Shown here: positions 1-8,394 of the stretch, one piece after another
Position numbering within the stretch: position 1 is the first letter of the stretch
Layout: the number at the start of each line of letters is the position of its first letter
Assembly: GCA_905235575.1 (NCBI GenBank)
Contig: CAJOLZ010000005.1
Coordinates: forward strand, 1-33,005
Origin: an uncultured Bacteroidaceae bacterium
Lineage (GTDB): Bacteria > Bacteroidota > Bacteroidia > Bacteroidales > Bacteroidaceae
Direction: 5' to 3'
DNA length: 33,005 bases
Made by a program: the position numbers and the translations under genes
The notes under the pieces: model-generated
The model's input: the letters and a program-made list of their open reading frames with translations, nothing else
Told to the model about the DNA's origin: nothing
The model's database searches: none

Positions 1-46
1 CCGCAATCATCATTAAAGCGCAGCACAGCATGATTGTTCTTTTCAT
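1..46 (-). CDS. 5' end of an exported protein (partial)
   Basis: Only the first 15 codons lie in the window, read leftward from ATG at 46-44: MKRTIMLCCALMMIA. A short basic start followed by a hydrophobic stretch is what a signal peptide looks like, and the double Cys is compatible with, but does not prove, a lipoprotein. The gene is divergent from the BlaI-type repressor gene. The family cannot be told from so little sequence. Confidence 0.5.
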   Translation of the reverse strand, partial: MKRTIMLCCALMMIA

Positions 47-149
47 ATCCAGGAGTTTTTTTAGGTTTGCGCCGTAAAGGTACGAACTTTCTCTCAGAAA
101 AAAGCTCAGAAAAGTACGAATTACTACGAATAAACGTTAAATATCAAGC

Positions 150-187
150 AATCTCGCAAATTTTAGATATCTAAATGTTGCGAGATT
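150..187. promoter_or_regulatory. 38-bp palindrome, probable BlaI-type operator
   Basis: The left half (150-168) reads AATCTCGCAAATTTTAGAT and the right half (169-187) is its reverse complement except at two positions. The centre is TTTAGATATCTAAA. It lies in the divergent intergenic region and ends 50 nt before the chosen start codon of the BlaI-type repressor. BlaI/MecI dimers bind palindromes in their own promoters, so autoregulation is the natural inference. The upstream ATG at 175 sits inside the palindrome and is therefore unlikely to be the gene start. Confidence 0.6.
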
Positions 188-237
188 CAACAAATGTCTC
201 TTTCTTTGCAACAGCGAAACCCCAAAAGACGAAAAAA

Positions 238-630
238 ATGAAGCGCAAAGAAGACACACTGACAAGGGTAGAGTTCCAAGTGATGAGCATCATCTGGGAA
301 CTGGGCGGAAGCGTATGTGCCTGGGACGTGATAGAGCGCATGCCCGAACCGAAGCCAGCCTATACCACGGTGGCCACTTATCTGAAAGTGCTCTACGAGA
401 AAGGTTATCTCGATTTCCACAAGGAGAAAGGTCAGGGCAAGACACACCGCTACGTGCCTCTCATTACCCGCGCACAGTACACCCGACGGACGATGCAGGA
501 GGTGAAGCACGATTTCTTCGGCGGCAATGTGCGCTCGATGCTGCATTACTTCGTCAGTGAGGAGCAGCTCTCGCCGGCCGAGGTGGAGGAAGTATTGCTC
601 ATGATACGTGGGGAAGGAGGTGAGGTGTGA
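238..630 (+). CDS. BlaI/MecI/CopY-family transcriptional repressor
   Basis: A 130-aa winged-helix repressor. The N-terminal part shows the family pattern: TRVEFQVMSIIWELG as first helix, then AYTTVATYLKVLYEKGYL as the DNA-recognition helix, then a wing rich in basic residues (KEKGQGKTHRYVP) and a C-terminal dimerisation region. In characterised relatives the repressor is cleaved when a partner M56 membrane protease senses a signal such as a beta-lactam; the partner gene follows here with a 1-base overlap. I chose ATG 238 rather than ATG 175 because the upstream codons are unlike the family and fall inside a palindromic operator. The inducing signal is unknown; these pairs in Bacteroidales are not all linked to beta-lactam resistance. 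Confidence 0.88.
   Translation: MKRKEDTLTRVEFQVMSIIWELGGSVCAWDVIERMPEPKPAYTTVATYLKVLYEKGYLDFHKEKGQGKTHRYVPLITRAQYTRRTMQEVKHDFFGGNVRSMLHYFVSEEQLSPAEVEEVLLMIRGEGGEV
614..621 (+). promoter_or_regulatory. strong ribosome-binding site of the M56 gene
   Basis: AAGGAGGT lies inside the last codons of the repressor gene, 8 nt before ATG 630. Together with the TGATG overlap of stop and start it suggests translational coupling. Strong Shine-Dalgarno sequences are uncommon elsewhere in the window. Confidence 0.6.
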
Positions 631-1817
631 TGGCATCCCTGCTGCTCTACTCGCTGAAGTCGGCCTTCGTGCTGGTGCTCCTCTACGTGCCCTACCAGCT
701 GATGTTGCGGCGCGAAAGCTTCTTCCGCTTCAACCGTGCCATGCTGCTGAGCATCTTGTTGCTGTCGTTGCTACTGCCGATGTGCAATATCTCGTGGCTT
801 TCGCTCGACCGTCAGCCAGTGGTGCATGCTGCTCAGATACAGCTTGTGGAGTTGGGCGTGCCCGTGAGGATGCTGCCTGAAATGGAGTTTATCGGCGAGG
901 CTCGTCCCGCAGCAGCCGAAGGTGTGTCGCTCTTCGCCCTGTTGAGCACGATATATATAATAGGTATGGTGTTTGTGCTTGTCAAGCGCCTGTGTCAGGT
1001 GTGGCGTCTGTCGCGCGGTGTGCGTCTGGGCACGCTGTGGCGTCAAGACGAAGACGGAGTGCACATATTCTGCCATGCCGACGACGTGTCGCCTTTCAGT
1101 TGGGCGCGCAACATCGTCATCAGTCAGGCCGACTACGAGCAGAATGGGCATGAGATTCTGCTTCATGAGAAGGGACATATACGTGCCCACCATTCGTGGG
1201 ACGTGCTCCTGCTGACCTTCGTCGAGCTGGTGCAATGGTGGAATCCGCTCGTTTACATGCTGGGCATCAGCCTGCGCGACGTGCACGAATACGAGGCCGA
1301 CAACTACGTTCTCAGTCAGGGTGTCTCGGCCACCGGATATCAGATGCTTGTAATAAAAAAAGCTGTTGGCTCAGGTTCCTACGCTTTCGCCAACAACTTT
1401 AATCACAGTTTAACTAAAAAACGTATCACTATGATGTGTAGAAAAAACAAATCCAAAGCGTGGATGCGAGCCCGTGCGCTCTATGTCATCCCCGCGGCTG
1501 CGTTGGCACTCAGTGCCTTCGCAACGCCGAAAATTGTCAGTCCCGTGGAGGACGCAGTAAACAATCTCGCCGGCAAAGTTACGGAAAAATCCGCAATCAG
1601 CCGAATTTCTGAGGGGAAAAAAGTCGGAAGACCTCCTGTAAACCTGACAGGCCCTATGCGTATTTACGTAGACGGAAAAGAGATGACACCCCAGGAAGCT
1701 ATAATGGCTGTCCGCGGCAAGAAAATCAAAAATGGCCTAAGCACCAACTCTGACGGCTCGGTTAACTTATCCATTAATACCGAGGTTCCTGACAGCATAT
1801 ATCAAAGGCCGAAGTAA
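630..1817 (+). CDS. M56/BlaR1-type membrane metalloprotease, C-terminus apparently frameshifted
   Basis: A 395-aa protein with hydrophobic segments near residues 1-20, 30-48 and 95-115, followed by the zinc protease motif HEKGH (about 179-183) in ILLHEKGHIRAHH and a conserved ALY-rich transmembrane segment near residue 285. M56 proteins sense an external signal and cleave or release the paired BlaI repressor; here the pair overlaps by one base (TGATG), so ATG 630 is preferred over GTG 627. The reading frame stops at 1817 within a region that continues, one frame back, into a TonB-like C-terminal domain (1808-2005). Inserting one A in the AAA run at 1804-1806 would join the two parts into a protein of about 458 aa ending MFRLN. 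The protease domain itself is intact, so signalling may survive. Confidence 0.85.
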   Translation: MASLLLYSLKSAFVLVLLYVPYQLMLRRESFFRFNRAMLLSILLLSLLLPMCNISWLSLDRQPVVHAAQIQLVELGVPVRMLPEMEFIGEARPAAAEGVSLFALLSTIYIIGMVFVLVKRLCQVWRLSRGVRLGTLWRQDEDGVHIFCHADDVSPFSWARNIVISQADYEQNGHEILLHEKGHIRAHHSWDVLLLTFVELVQWWNPLVYMLGISLRDVHEYEADNYVLSQGVSATGYQMLVIKKAVGSGSYAFANNFNHSLTKKRITMMCRKNKSKAWMRARALYVIPAAALALSAFATPKIVSPVEDAVNNLAGKVTEKSAISRISEGKKVGRPPVNLTGPMRIYVDGKEMTPQEAIMAVRGKKIKNGLSTNSDGSVNLSINTEVPDSIYQRPK

Positions 1818-2005
1818 CTGCCTACAAGGCAGAGAATCCCGATGCAAGCGAGCAGCCCGTGGCTGGCCAAGACCTGGGTGACCAGCTCACCGAGGAGGCA
1901 ATCCGCGCACTGAAGCTCATGCCCAAGTGGAACCCCGCCCGCGACAAGCAGGGAAATGCCGTACGCTCATACTTCTACTTACCGATAATGTTCCGGCTGA
2001 ATTAA
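1808..2005 (+). pseudogene. out-of-frame TonB-like C-terminal domain of the M56 gene
   Basis: Read from 1808 this gives an uninterrupted 65-codon stretch, AEVTAYKAENP through to LPIMFRLN and stop. The segment LKLMPKWNPARDKQG, then a strand ending YFYLPIMFRL, is the usual pattern of the TonB C-terminal fold found at the ends of many Bacteroidetes M56 proteins. There is no start codon or ribosome-binding site of its own near 1808. It is therefore best read as the detached end of the preceding gene. Confidence 0.75.
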
Positions 2006-2059
2006 ACAACTTTTTTGTTTAACCCGAATATCGGGATAGCGAAAAGTAGATTCCGACAG

Positions 2060-2126
2060 AAAACGCACCGTACTGCGACAGACAACGCGCCGTGCTGCGA
2101 CAGGCGTCGCACTGCGGTGCGTTTTT
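2060..2126. repeat. intergenic palindromic repeat, copy R1
   Basis: First of eight copies of a GC-rich intergenic family. It begins AAAACGCACCG and ends CGGTGCGTTTTT, so the two ends form a hairpin followed by a T-run: it could act as a terminator for the M56 gene. Inside are alternating TGCGACA and GTCGCA motifs. It lies in the 383-nt gap 2006-2388, which also holds a short CCCGA/TCGGG hairpin (2022-2034) and a -7-like promoter box at 2217. Nothing else is recognisable there. Confidence 0.75.
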
Positions 2127-2216
2127 ATGTGATGCATAAACCGGCACGATAAGGCTATTTCATCGTCGTGCGGTCAAAAAAACGACAGATTTCTTCGGCC
2201 ATTAAGAAAATTTCCG

Positions 2217-2224
2217 TAACTTTG
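2217..2224 (+). promoter_or_regulatory. -7 box (TAACTTTG) of the SGNH hydrolase gene
   Basis: TAACTTTG matches the Bacteroidetes -7 consensus TAnnTTTG. The -33 element is weak (TTTC-like near 2190). Transcription would begin near 2231, giving a leader of about 158 nt before ATG 2389. No known riboswitch is recognised in that leader. Confidence 0.45.
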
Positions 2225-2388
2225 TCTTCGGTGAGCATAGCGATTATTGTCTGTACGTCTGTGTATTTGTACAATATAGAGGCGCGACGATTTTCGCCAA
2301 TCGCCCAACCGCCTGATAATTAAGCCTACAGAACACACGTTGATTAGTCACTGTTTAAGATAATATGCGAAATTAATCTTTAAGCGAA

Positions 2389-3606
2389 ATGAAAAGAAGC
2401 ATGATACTTGCGGTTTTAATGGCCGTATGCTGTCTGCCGCAAATGTACGCAGGCTGGGAAAATGACAACAAGGTTGATGTCAACAAACCACAGAGTGGCC
2501 GACGTTGCGCCTTCATGGGCAACTCCATCACAGAGTTCTGGTATCACGACTGGCACGGTGACCTCCACCCCGAATTCTTCACGGAGAACGGTTACCTCTG
2601 TCGTGGCATCGCCGGTCAGCGCACCGACGAGTTCCTGAATCGTTTCAATGCCGACATTGTAGCGATGCATCCTCTCGTGACCGTCATTATGGGCGGAGTA
2701 AACGACATCGGTGAGAATGGCGGTGTCAAATACGTGGAGGATAACACATTTAACAACATCGTCGCTATGGTGGACAAGGCTGTGGCGGCAGATATCAAGC
2801 CCGTGATTTGCAGTGTCATGCCCTGGGGCGGTGCCAGTAAGGAGAGGAAGGACCAGATTGTGAGCCTCAACAAACGCCTGCGCACCTATTGCCAACAGAA
2901 CAATTATCCCTACGTGGATTACTATAATGCGCTCGTTGACAGCAATCGCGACATGAAGGCAGAATACAAGGGGAACAATGGCACCGATGGTCTTCACCCC
3001 AACCAAAAGGCTTATCTCGTTATGGAAAGCCTCGTGCAGCCCGAAGTTGAAGCCCTGATGTGGAACGCCGATACCGTTTTCGAGGCGGAGAATGCCGTGA
3101 AGCTTGGCAGCCGCAGCATCGACAAGGTGGACCCGAGAGCTTCGGGCCGTACCCGCGTCGATAACGTGGGGAAAGGCAATGCGCTGAAATTCTACTACAA
3201 TGCTCCGCGAGTCAAGACATATTATCTTCAGGTATTCTATGCCACCAAGGACGAGGGAAAGAGTCTTACGGTCACAATCGATGGCTCGCGCGACTACACT
3301 GTGCAATGCCCTCCCACAGGCCTCAACTCTTTCTCGAACGGTGGCGGTATGGCTTTCGTAAGCGTACGCCTGAGCGAAGGTCTCCATACCATTACTATTG
3401 ACAACGATGGAGATTATGGTCCTTATCTCGACAAGTTCAAGGTGAGCATCTCAGAGCCCGTGACCACAGGCGTCAGAACCGTTTCGGCATATATTACCGA
3501 GGACGACAGCCTCTACACCTTGAGCGGCATGAAACAGAGCAAGAAGAAAGGCAATCTGACCCACGGCATTTACATCAAGAACGGCAAAAAGGTCGTGATC
3601 AAGTGA
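2389..3606 (+). CDS. secreted SGNH/GDSL hydrolase with C-terminal carbohydrate-binding-like domain
   Basis: 405 aa. Residues 1-21 are a signal peptide. The SGNH hydrolase blocks are all visible: GNSIT with the nucleophile Ser46 (block I), GIAGQRT (block II, Gly), MGGVNDIGEN with Asn105 (block III), and DGLHPN with Asp200 and His203 (block V). Residues about 225-350 form a beta-rich domain (VFEAENAVKLG onward) of the kind seen in carbohydrate-binding modules. The end, LYTLSGMKQ then GIYIKNGKKVVIK, resembles the C-terminal tails of type IX secreted or surface proteins in Bacteroidales. Family members deacylate glycans; with a GH43 gene immediately downstream, esterase action on acetylated plant polysaccharide is a reasonable inference, but the substrate is not shown by sequence. 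Confidence 0.85.
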   Translation: MKRSMILAVLMAVCCLPQMYAGWENDNKVDVNKPQSGRRCAFMGNSITEFWYHDWHGDLHPEFFTENGYLCRGIAGQRTDEFLNRFNADIVAMHPLVTVIMGGVNDIGENGGVKYVEDNTFNNIVAMVDKAVAADIKPVICSVMPWGGASKERKDQIVSLNKRLRTYCQQNNYPYVDYYNALVDSNRDMKAEYKGNNGTDGLHPNQKAYLVMESLVQPEVEALMWNADTVFEAENAVKLGSRSIDKVDPRASGRTRVDNVGKGNALKFYYNAPRVKTYYLQVFYATKDEGKSLTVTIDGSRDYTVQCPPTGLNSFSNGGGMAFVSVRLSEGLHTITIDNDGDYGPYLDKFKVSISEPVTTGVRTVSAYITEDDSLYTLSGMKQSKKKGNLTHGIYIKNGKKVVIK

Positions 3607-3707
3607 TAGTAAGCCCCCTTGTTTATTACAGGTGGGTGGAGGACCTGAGAGATTAGAGCGAGGGAAATGGACTGTTTACATCGCTTTAACCCAGATAATC
3701 TGTGAAA

Positions 3708-5000
3708 ATGAAGACCAACAAGACCTTTCTCCTCTTGGCTGCCCTGCTGTGCCAGAGGGTAGCTGCCCAGAACCCCATCGTCCCAATGGGTGTATACATT
3801 GCCGACCCTTCGTCACGCGTGGCACCCGACGGACAACTCTACATCTATGGTTCCACCGACATCGACACGCGGCACTACTGCTCGCCCATCTACCACGTGC
3901 TGTCCTCGCCGGACGCATGCCAATGGACGCTCCACAGGAACTCGTTCGAATGGAGCGAGACGCTCTATGCTCCCGACGTGATGCTGCGCAACGGCACCTA
4001 CTACCTCTACTATGACACGCCCGACGGCAGCGAGTTTGTAGCAGTGAGCAAGAAGCCCGAGGGACCGTTCACCGACGGCGTGCGCATCGAAGGTCCGCGC
4101 CAGATTGACCCCAACATCTTCATCGACGACGACGGACAGGCTTACTACTTCTGGGGGCAGTACTCGGCCAAAGGAGCCAAGATGAACCCCGACATGAAAA
4201 CGCTCGACCTCAGTTCCGTGGTGGAGGGCGTGGTGACCGAGAAAGAACACTTCTTCCACGAGGGTAGCTACGTGATAAAACGTGGAAAATACTATTACTA
4301 CATCTATGCCGACATCAGCCGCAACCGCCGCCCCACCTGTCTGGGATACGCCATGGCGACCTCGCCGCTCGGTCCCTACGAATACAAGGGAATCATCATC
4401 GACAATGCCGGCTGCGACCCCGACGTGTGGAACAATCATGGCTCCATCGTCGAGTTTCAGGGACAATGGTACGTGCTGTACCATCGCTCCACCCACAACA
4501 GCCATTATATGCGCAAGGCTTGCATCGAGCCCATCACCTTCAATGCTGACGGGACTATCAACGAGGTGGAGATGACGACACAGGGAGCTGGATCCCCCCT
4601 AGACGCCACTGCACGCATAGACGCAGCACGAGCTTGCCTGCTCAAGGGTAATGTACGCGTCCGGCGCACAGCAGAAGACGAGACACGTGAGGAACTGGGA
4701 GCCATCCACTCCGATGACGCTGCCGCATGGAAATATCTGAACTTCGGGAAAGGCACACGCCGCTTCGACATACATCTGAAATCGCAAAAAGGCGGCACTG
4801 TGCTCGTCCACGTCGATGCACCCGACGGAAAGATCGTCGGCGAAGTGAACGTACCTGCCGGAAACGGATGGCAAACCATCAGCACAAAGATACAGAAGAC
4901 CAAAGGCATACATGCGGTCTGGTTTGAGTTCAAAGGTGATAACGTATCTGGCGATGACGAGCTATTCCGCATAGACTGGTTCAGATTTGCCCGCTCTTAA
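3708..5000 (+). CDS. glycoside hydrolase family 43 (arabinofuranosidase/xylosidase type) with C-terminal CBM6-like domain
   Basis: 430 aa from ATG 3708 (an in-frame GTG at 3702 is less likely). A signal peptide ends near VAA-QNP at residue 20. The five-bladed propeller signatures of GH43 are visible: ADPSSRVAPDG with the probable base Asp33, YAPDVM near Asp90, QIDPNIFIDDDG with Asp134, and FFHEGSY with the probable acid Glu185. After about residue 310 a beta-sandwich region with FRIDWFRF near the end resembles a family 6 carbohydrate-binding module. These enzymes release arabinose or xylose from hemicellulose side chains or oligosaccharides. It lies 101 bp after the SGNH hydrolase on the same strand and is probably co-expressed. 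No SusC/SusD pair is present, so a full polysaccharide utilisation locus is not evident. Confidence 0.88.
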   Translation: MKTNKTFLLLAALLCQRVAAQNPIVPMGVYIADPSSRVAPDGQLYIYGSTDIDTRHYCSPIYHVLSSPDACQWTLHRNSFEWSETLYAPDVMLRNGTYYLYYDTPDGSEFVAVSKKPEGPFTDGVRIEGPRQIDPNIFIDDDGQAYYFWGQYSAKGAKMNPDMKTLDLSSVVEGVVTEKEHFFHEGSYVIKRGKYYYYIYADISRNRRPTCLGYAMATSPLGPYEYKGIIIDNAGCDPDVWNNHGSIVEFQGQWYVLYHRSTHNSHYMRKACIEPITFNADGTINEVEMTTQGAGSPLDATARIDAARACLLKGNVRVRRTAEDETREELGAIHSDDAAAWKYLNFGKGTRRFDIHLKSQKGGTVLVHVDAPDGKIVGEVNVPAGNGWQTISTKIQKTKGIHAVWFEFKGDNVSGDDELFRIDWFRFARS

Positions 5001-5043
5001 CATAATTTCGCATATAACAAACCTCATTCTGAGAAATTATCCG

Positions 5044-5051
5044 TACTTTTG
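5044..5051 (+). promoter_or_regulatory. -7 box (TACTTTTG) of the metalloprotease gene
   Basis: TACTTTTG fits TAnnTTTG. It is preceded by ATCCG, as in similar boxes at 2217 (TTCCG). Transcription would start about 20 nt before ATG 5077. A clear -33 TTTG is not seen. Confidence 0.45.
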
Positions 5052-5076
5052 TGCGCATTATATAACACCGAGTTAA

Positions 5077-7533
5077 ATGAAAGCAAAGTATCTGAGTCTG
5101 CTGCTCGCAGCAGCATTACTGGGCCAGACGCCCACCATGGCACGAGAAAAGAAAGAAAAGCCCAAGACCGAGCAAACCGACAAGGCGAAAGCCCAAAAGA
5201 AACAGAAAGGTTGGAAAAGAATCTTCGGAAAGAAGAAGAAACAACAGCCTGAGCCAGAGAAGAAAGACTCGGTGAAGGTGGAAAAGCCGAGCATCGACCG
5301 TGACGGACTCTTCCACGTAACGAAGATGAAGAACGACTGGTTCTTCGAGATTCCTGACAATCTCGTCGGCCGCCAATTCCTGACAACCACACGTTATACC
5401 AGCACTCCGGCCAACAGTGGCAAGTTCGGTGGCGAGCAAGTGAACGAGCAGACCGTTTATTTCGAAGCCGGTCCCGACGAGAAGTTATTGCTGCGCGCTC
5501 ACCTTATCATCAACGTGGCCGATTCTACCGAGAAGATAAACCGCGCCATCACTATCAGCAACGAAAACCCCATCATAGGGTCGTTCAAGGTGGAGAGCCA
5601 CAAGAACGGCATCTACAAAATTAAGGTAAACGACTTCTTCAACCAAGACAATCCTGCCATTGGTATGCCGAAGGCTGTCAAGGATGGCTTTGGACTGCAG
5701 GGTCAGGTGGGCGACGGATGCTACATCGAAGACATCAAGTCGTTCCCCATGAACACCGAAGTGCGCCTCGTAAAGACCTTCTCATCGGCAGCAGCCACAC
5801 TCACAAGCGCACGCAGCACCGGCAAAGCGACCTTCGGACTGAACATCAGTTTCATCCTGTTGCCAGAGAAACCCATGATGCGCCGCTACTATGATCCACG
5901 TGTTGGATACTTCACCGACCGATTTACAAGCTACACGGATGAGCAGCTGCGCGTAGAGCAGAAACAGTTCATCACACGATGGCGTCTGGAACCGCGCCCC
6001 GAGGACGTGGAGAAGATGAAGCGCGGCGAACTGGTGGAACCCATCAAACCCATTGTCTATTACATCGACCCGGCAACTCCCAAACAGTGGCGCAAGTACC
6101 TCATCCAAGGTGTCGAGGACTGGCAGGTAGCGTTTGAGAAGGCTGGATTCAAGAATGCCATACAGGCTCGCGAGTGGCCCGAAAACGACTCCACCATGAG
6201 TATGGAGGACGCACGTTACAGCTGCATCCGTTATCTGGCTAGCCCCATCGAGAATGCATACGGGCCGAACGTCCACGACCCACGCACCGGTGAAATACTG
6301 GAAAGCCACATCTGCTGGTATCACAACGTGATGAGCCTCGTGCACGACTGGTACATGGTGCAGGCCAGCAGCATCGACGAAGCCGCACGCAAGATGAACT
6401 ACGACGAAGAACTGATGGGACAGCTCATACGCTTCGTTTCGAGCCACGAGGTGGGACACACGCTGGGACTGCGACACAACATGGGTAGCAGCAGCACAGT
6501 GCCCGTTGACAGTCTGAGAGACAAGGCATGGGTGGAAGCTCACGGCCACACGCCCAGCATCATGGACTACGCACGTTTCAACTACGTGGCACAGCCCGAG
6601 GACCGCATCAGCCACACCGGCATCTTCCCACGCATCGGCGACTACGACTTGTGGGCCATCCAGTGGGGATACAAACCGATGATTGGTGCGACCGACGAAG
6701 AGCAGGACCACAAGATGCTGGAGCCCATGACTGCACAGGCACAGAAGAACAGACGTCTGTGGTGGGGCGACGGCGAATCGTTCGAGGGACTCGATGACCC
6801 GCGCCGACAGACCGAGGATTTGGGTGACGATGCCGTGAAGGCCAGCATCTACGGTATTGAGAACCTGAAGCGCGAGGTGGCAGGACTGCCTCAGTGGACG
6901 CTCGACAACGAGAAGGACCTCTACTGGCAAGACATACAGACGATGTACAACCAGATACGCACGCAATTCCTGCGCTACTGCGGACACGTGGTGAGATACA
7001 TCGGCGGACACTACATCGACTTCCAGCCCAAGGGTTCCACAGCCGACGTATACATCCCCACGCCACTCGACCGCCAGAAGGCCGCGCTCAAGTTCATGAA
7101 CGACCAGGTGCTCAACGAGCCCCTCTGGCTGCGTGACCTCCCCTATGCACGCCGCATTTCATCCAATCCCGAGCAGCTCACCATCATGGTGGGACAGAGC
7201 GGAGTGTCGCGTCTGACTGCACGCATCACCGCGCTCAACGAGCTATACACGCCGCAGGCATATCTCACTGACCTGACCAAACTTATCTTCTCCGAAGCCG
7301 ACAGCCACCGCAAGGTGACCCACTATCGCATGGCGCTGCAGAACACCATGGTGACCGACCTTCTCCGATTCTTCAGGGCACCTGCTTATCAGAGCGTGCA
7401 GCCGGCCGTGCTCTACACACTGCAGCAGCTCGAGAAGAAGACAAAGGCAGCCAGCCAGAGCGCGCCCGACGCCGAAAGTCGTGCACACTGGGCAAACCTC
7501 TACGAGCAGATTGGACGTCAGCTCACGTGGTAA
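5077..7533 (+). CDS. secreted zinc metalloprotease (DUF5118-DUF5117-DUF4953 family)
   Basis: 818 aa. A signal peptide (about 1-22) is followed by a highly basic Lys/Glu/Gln-rich linker to about residue 65. The protein then follows the large Bacteroidetes metalloprotease architecture: an N-terminal DUF5118-like part (RDGLFHVTKMKNDWFFEIPD), a DUF5117-like beta-rich middle with two YYDPRVGYF-type strands, and a metzincin-like catalytic domain. The zinc site HEVGHTLGLRH is at 457-467, with the expected downstream Met-turn SIMDYARFNY. Members are predicted exported proteases; substrates are unknown. The charged linker after the signal peptide is unusually long. The gene stands alone between the GH43 gene and a thioesterase gene. 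Confidence 0.88.
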   Translation: MKAKYLSLLLAAALLGQTPTMAREKKEKPKTEQTDKAKAQKKQKGWKRIFGKKKKQQPEPEKKDSVKVEKPSIDRDGLFHVTKMKNDWFFEIPDNLVGRQFLTTTRYTSTPANSGKFGGEQVNEQTVYFEAGPDEKLLLRAHLIINVADSTEKINRAITISNENPIIGSFKVESHKNGIYKIKVNDFFNQDNPAIGMPKAVKDGFGLQGQVGDGCYIEDIKSFPMNTEVRLVKTFSSAAATLTSARSTGKATFGLNISFILLPEKPMMRRYYDPRVGYFTDRFTSYTDEQLRVEQKQFITRWRLEPRPEDVEKMKRGELVEPIKPIVYYIDPATPKQWRKYLIQGVEDWQVAFEKAGFKNAIQAREWPENDSTMSMEDARYSCIRYLASPIENAYGPNVHDPRTGEILESHICWYHNVMSLVHDWYMVQASSIDEAARKMNYDEELMGQLIRFVSSHEVGHTLGLRHNMGSSSTVPVDSLRDKAWVEAHGHTPSIMDYARFNYVAQPEDRISHTGIFPRIGDYDLWAIQWGYKPMIGATDEEQDHKMLEPMTAQAQKNRRLWWGDGESFEGLDDPRRQTEDLGDDAVKASIYGIENLKREVAGLPQWTLDNEKDLYWQDIQTMYNQIRTQFLRYCGHVVRYIGGHYIDFQPKGSTADVYIPTPLDRQKAALKFMNDQVLNEPLWLRDLPYARRISSNPEQLTIMVGQSGVSRLTARITALNELYTPQAYLTDLTKLIFSEADSHRKVTHYRMALQNTMVTDLLRFFRAPAYQSVQPAVLYTLQQLEKKTKAASQSAPDAESRAHWANLYEQIGRQLTW

Positions 7534-7584
7534 TGCTCCGTTGAACTTATATCACAGAAAGCCAAAAGATTAAATAGATAAGAA

Positions 7585-8001
7585 ATGACGCTGAAAGAAT
7601 TTTTCCTGCGCGACCGTTTCGCCGTATCGATAGGCGCCGAACTGCTTGAGATTCGCCAAGGCTATGCCCGTGCGCGAATGCTCGTCACGCCCGACCATCT
7701 CAACGGCGCAGGCTTCTGTCAGGGCGGAGCCATCTTCACCCTGGCCGACCTGGCCTACGCAGCGGCCGTCAACAGTCACCTGACGCTCACCGTGGCCATC
7801 AGCACAAACATCACCTACGTGAGCAACGTCAGCGAGGGATACATCTACGCCGAGGCCAAAGAGGTGGTCAACCATCCGCGCGCGCCCTTCACCGAGGTGC
7901 GCGTGACCGGCGAGGAGGGCCAGTTGCTGGCCGTGTTCACATCGACAGGCTATCGCAAGAAAGGCCAGACCATCGATGCCGAACTGCCCGAAGGAGACTG
8001 A
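7585..8001 (+). CDS. PaaI-family hotdog-fold thioesterase
   Basis: 138 aa, the usual length for this family. The hotdog signature LNGAGFCQGGAIFTLADLAYA (residues 40-60) covers the central helix with the Gly-Gly turn and the Asp that takes part in catalysis in PaaI-like enzymes. Such enzymes hydrolyse acyl-CoA thioesters in the cytoplasm; the specific acyl group cannot be read from sequence. The gene begins 51 bp after the metalloprotease stop and ends with a strong intrinsic terminator, so it could be read through from the protease promoter or have its own. Confidence 0.85.
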   Translation: MTLKEFFLRDRFAVSIGAELLEIRQGYARARMLVTPDHLNGAGFCQGGAIFTLADLAYAAAVNSHLTLTVAISTNITYVSNVSEGYIYAEAKEVVNHPRAPFTEVRVTGEEGQLLAVFTSTGYRKKGQTIDAELPEGD

Positions 8002-8025
8002 ACGAACACACAACCAGACACACCG

Positions 8026-8064
8026 AGGGTGGGAAGCACACACACGTGCCTACCACCCTTTTTT
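8026..8064 (+). terminator. intrinsic terminator after the thioesterase gene
   Basis: Arms AGGGTGG (8026-8032) and CCACCCT (8053-8059), with an inner GCAC/GTGC helix, followed by TTTTT. It lies 25 nt past the stop codon. Confidence 0.8.
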
Positions 8065-8085
8065 CGTGTCCAAAGGAACACGTCT

Positions 8086-8177
8086 CGAAAAGCACCACGC
8101 TTTTCGGCATGACGCACCGTGGTGCGACGGGCAACGCACTGTGGTGCGACAGCTGTCGCAGCACGCTGCATTTTTAA
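8086..8177. repeat. intergenic palindromic repeat, copy R2 (reverse orientation)
   Basis: An 8-bp hairpin CGAAAAGC-accac-GCTTTTCG (8086-8106) is followed by the repeat core GACGCACCGTGGTGCGAC (8111-8128), further TGCGAC/GTCGCA motifs and a terminal TGCATTTTT. Compared with copies R7 and R8, the module GAAAAGCGTGGTG is at the other end here, so R2 is inverted relative to them. It lies in the 393-nt gap 8002-8394 together with a terminator and a promoter-like box. Confidence 0.75.
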
Positions 8178-8318
8178 CACGAACGAATATGGATATCATC
8201 CAAAGAACCCATTCGCCCCATACTTTCGACAGAAAAGCATCACGACTGCTCCAGAACGGGAAATGGACAAAGATGAAATAAAAAGCGTTAAAATGAGAGC
8301 CGAACGAAATAATATTCG

Positions 8319-8326
8319 TAAATTTG
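8319..8326 (+). promoter_or_regulatory. -7 box (TAAATTTG) of the DUF4923-type gene
   Basis: TAAATTTG fits TAnnTTTG exactly and lies 69 nt before ATG 8395. The -33 element is not clear. It supports starting the lipoprotein at 8395, because the longer upstream reading frame would begin before the promoter and run through repeat R2. Confidence 0.5.
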
Positions 8327-8394
8327 TGGCTGAGATGGACACGAAAAAGAAATATCGAAGAAAGAATACGAACTATAAAAAAGGACTTCAAACT

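Noticed and set aside
1803..1817. Programmed -1 frameshift in the M56 gene
   Set aside because: The site reads TAT CAA AGG CCG; there is no slippery heptamer and re-pairing after a -1 slip would be poor.
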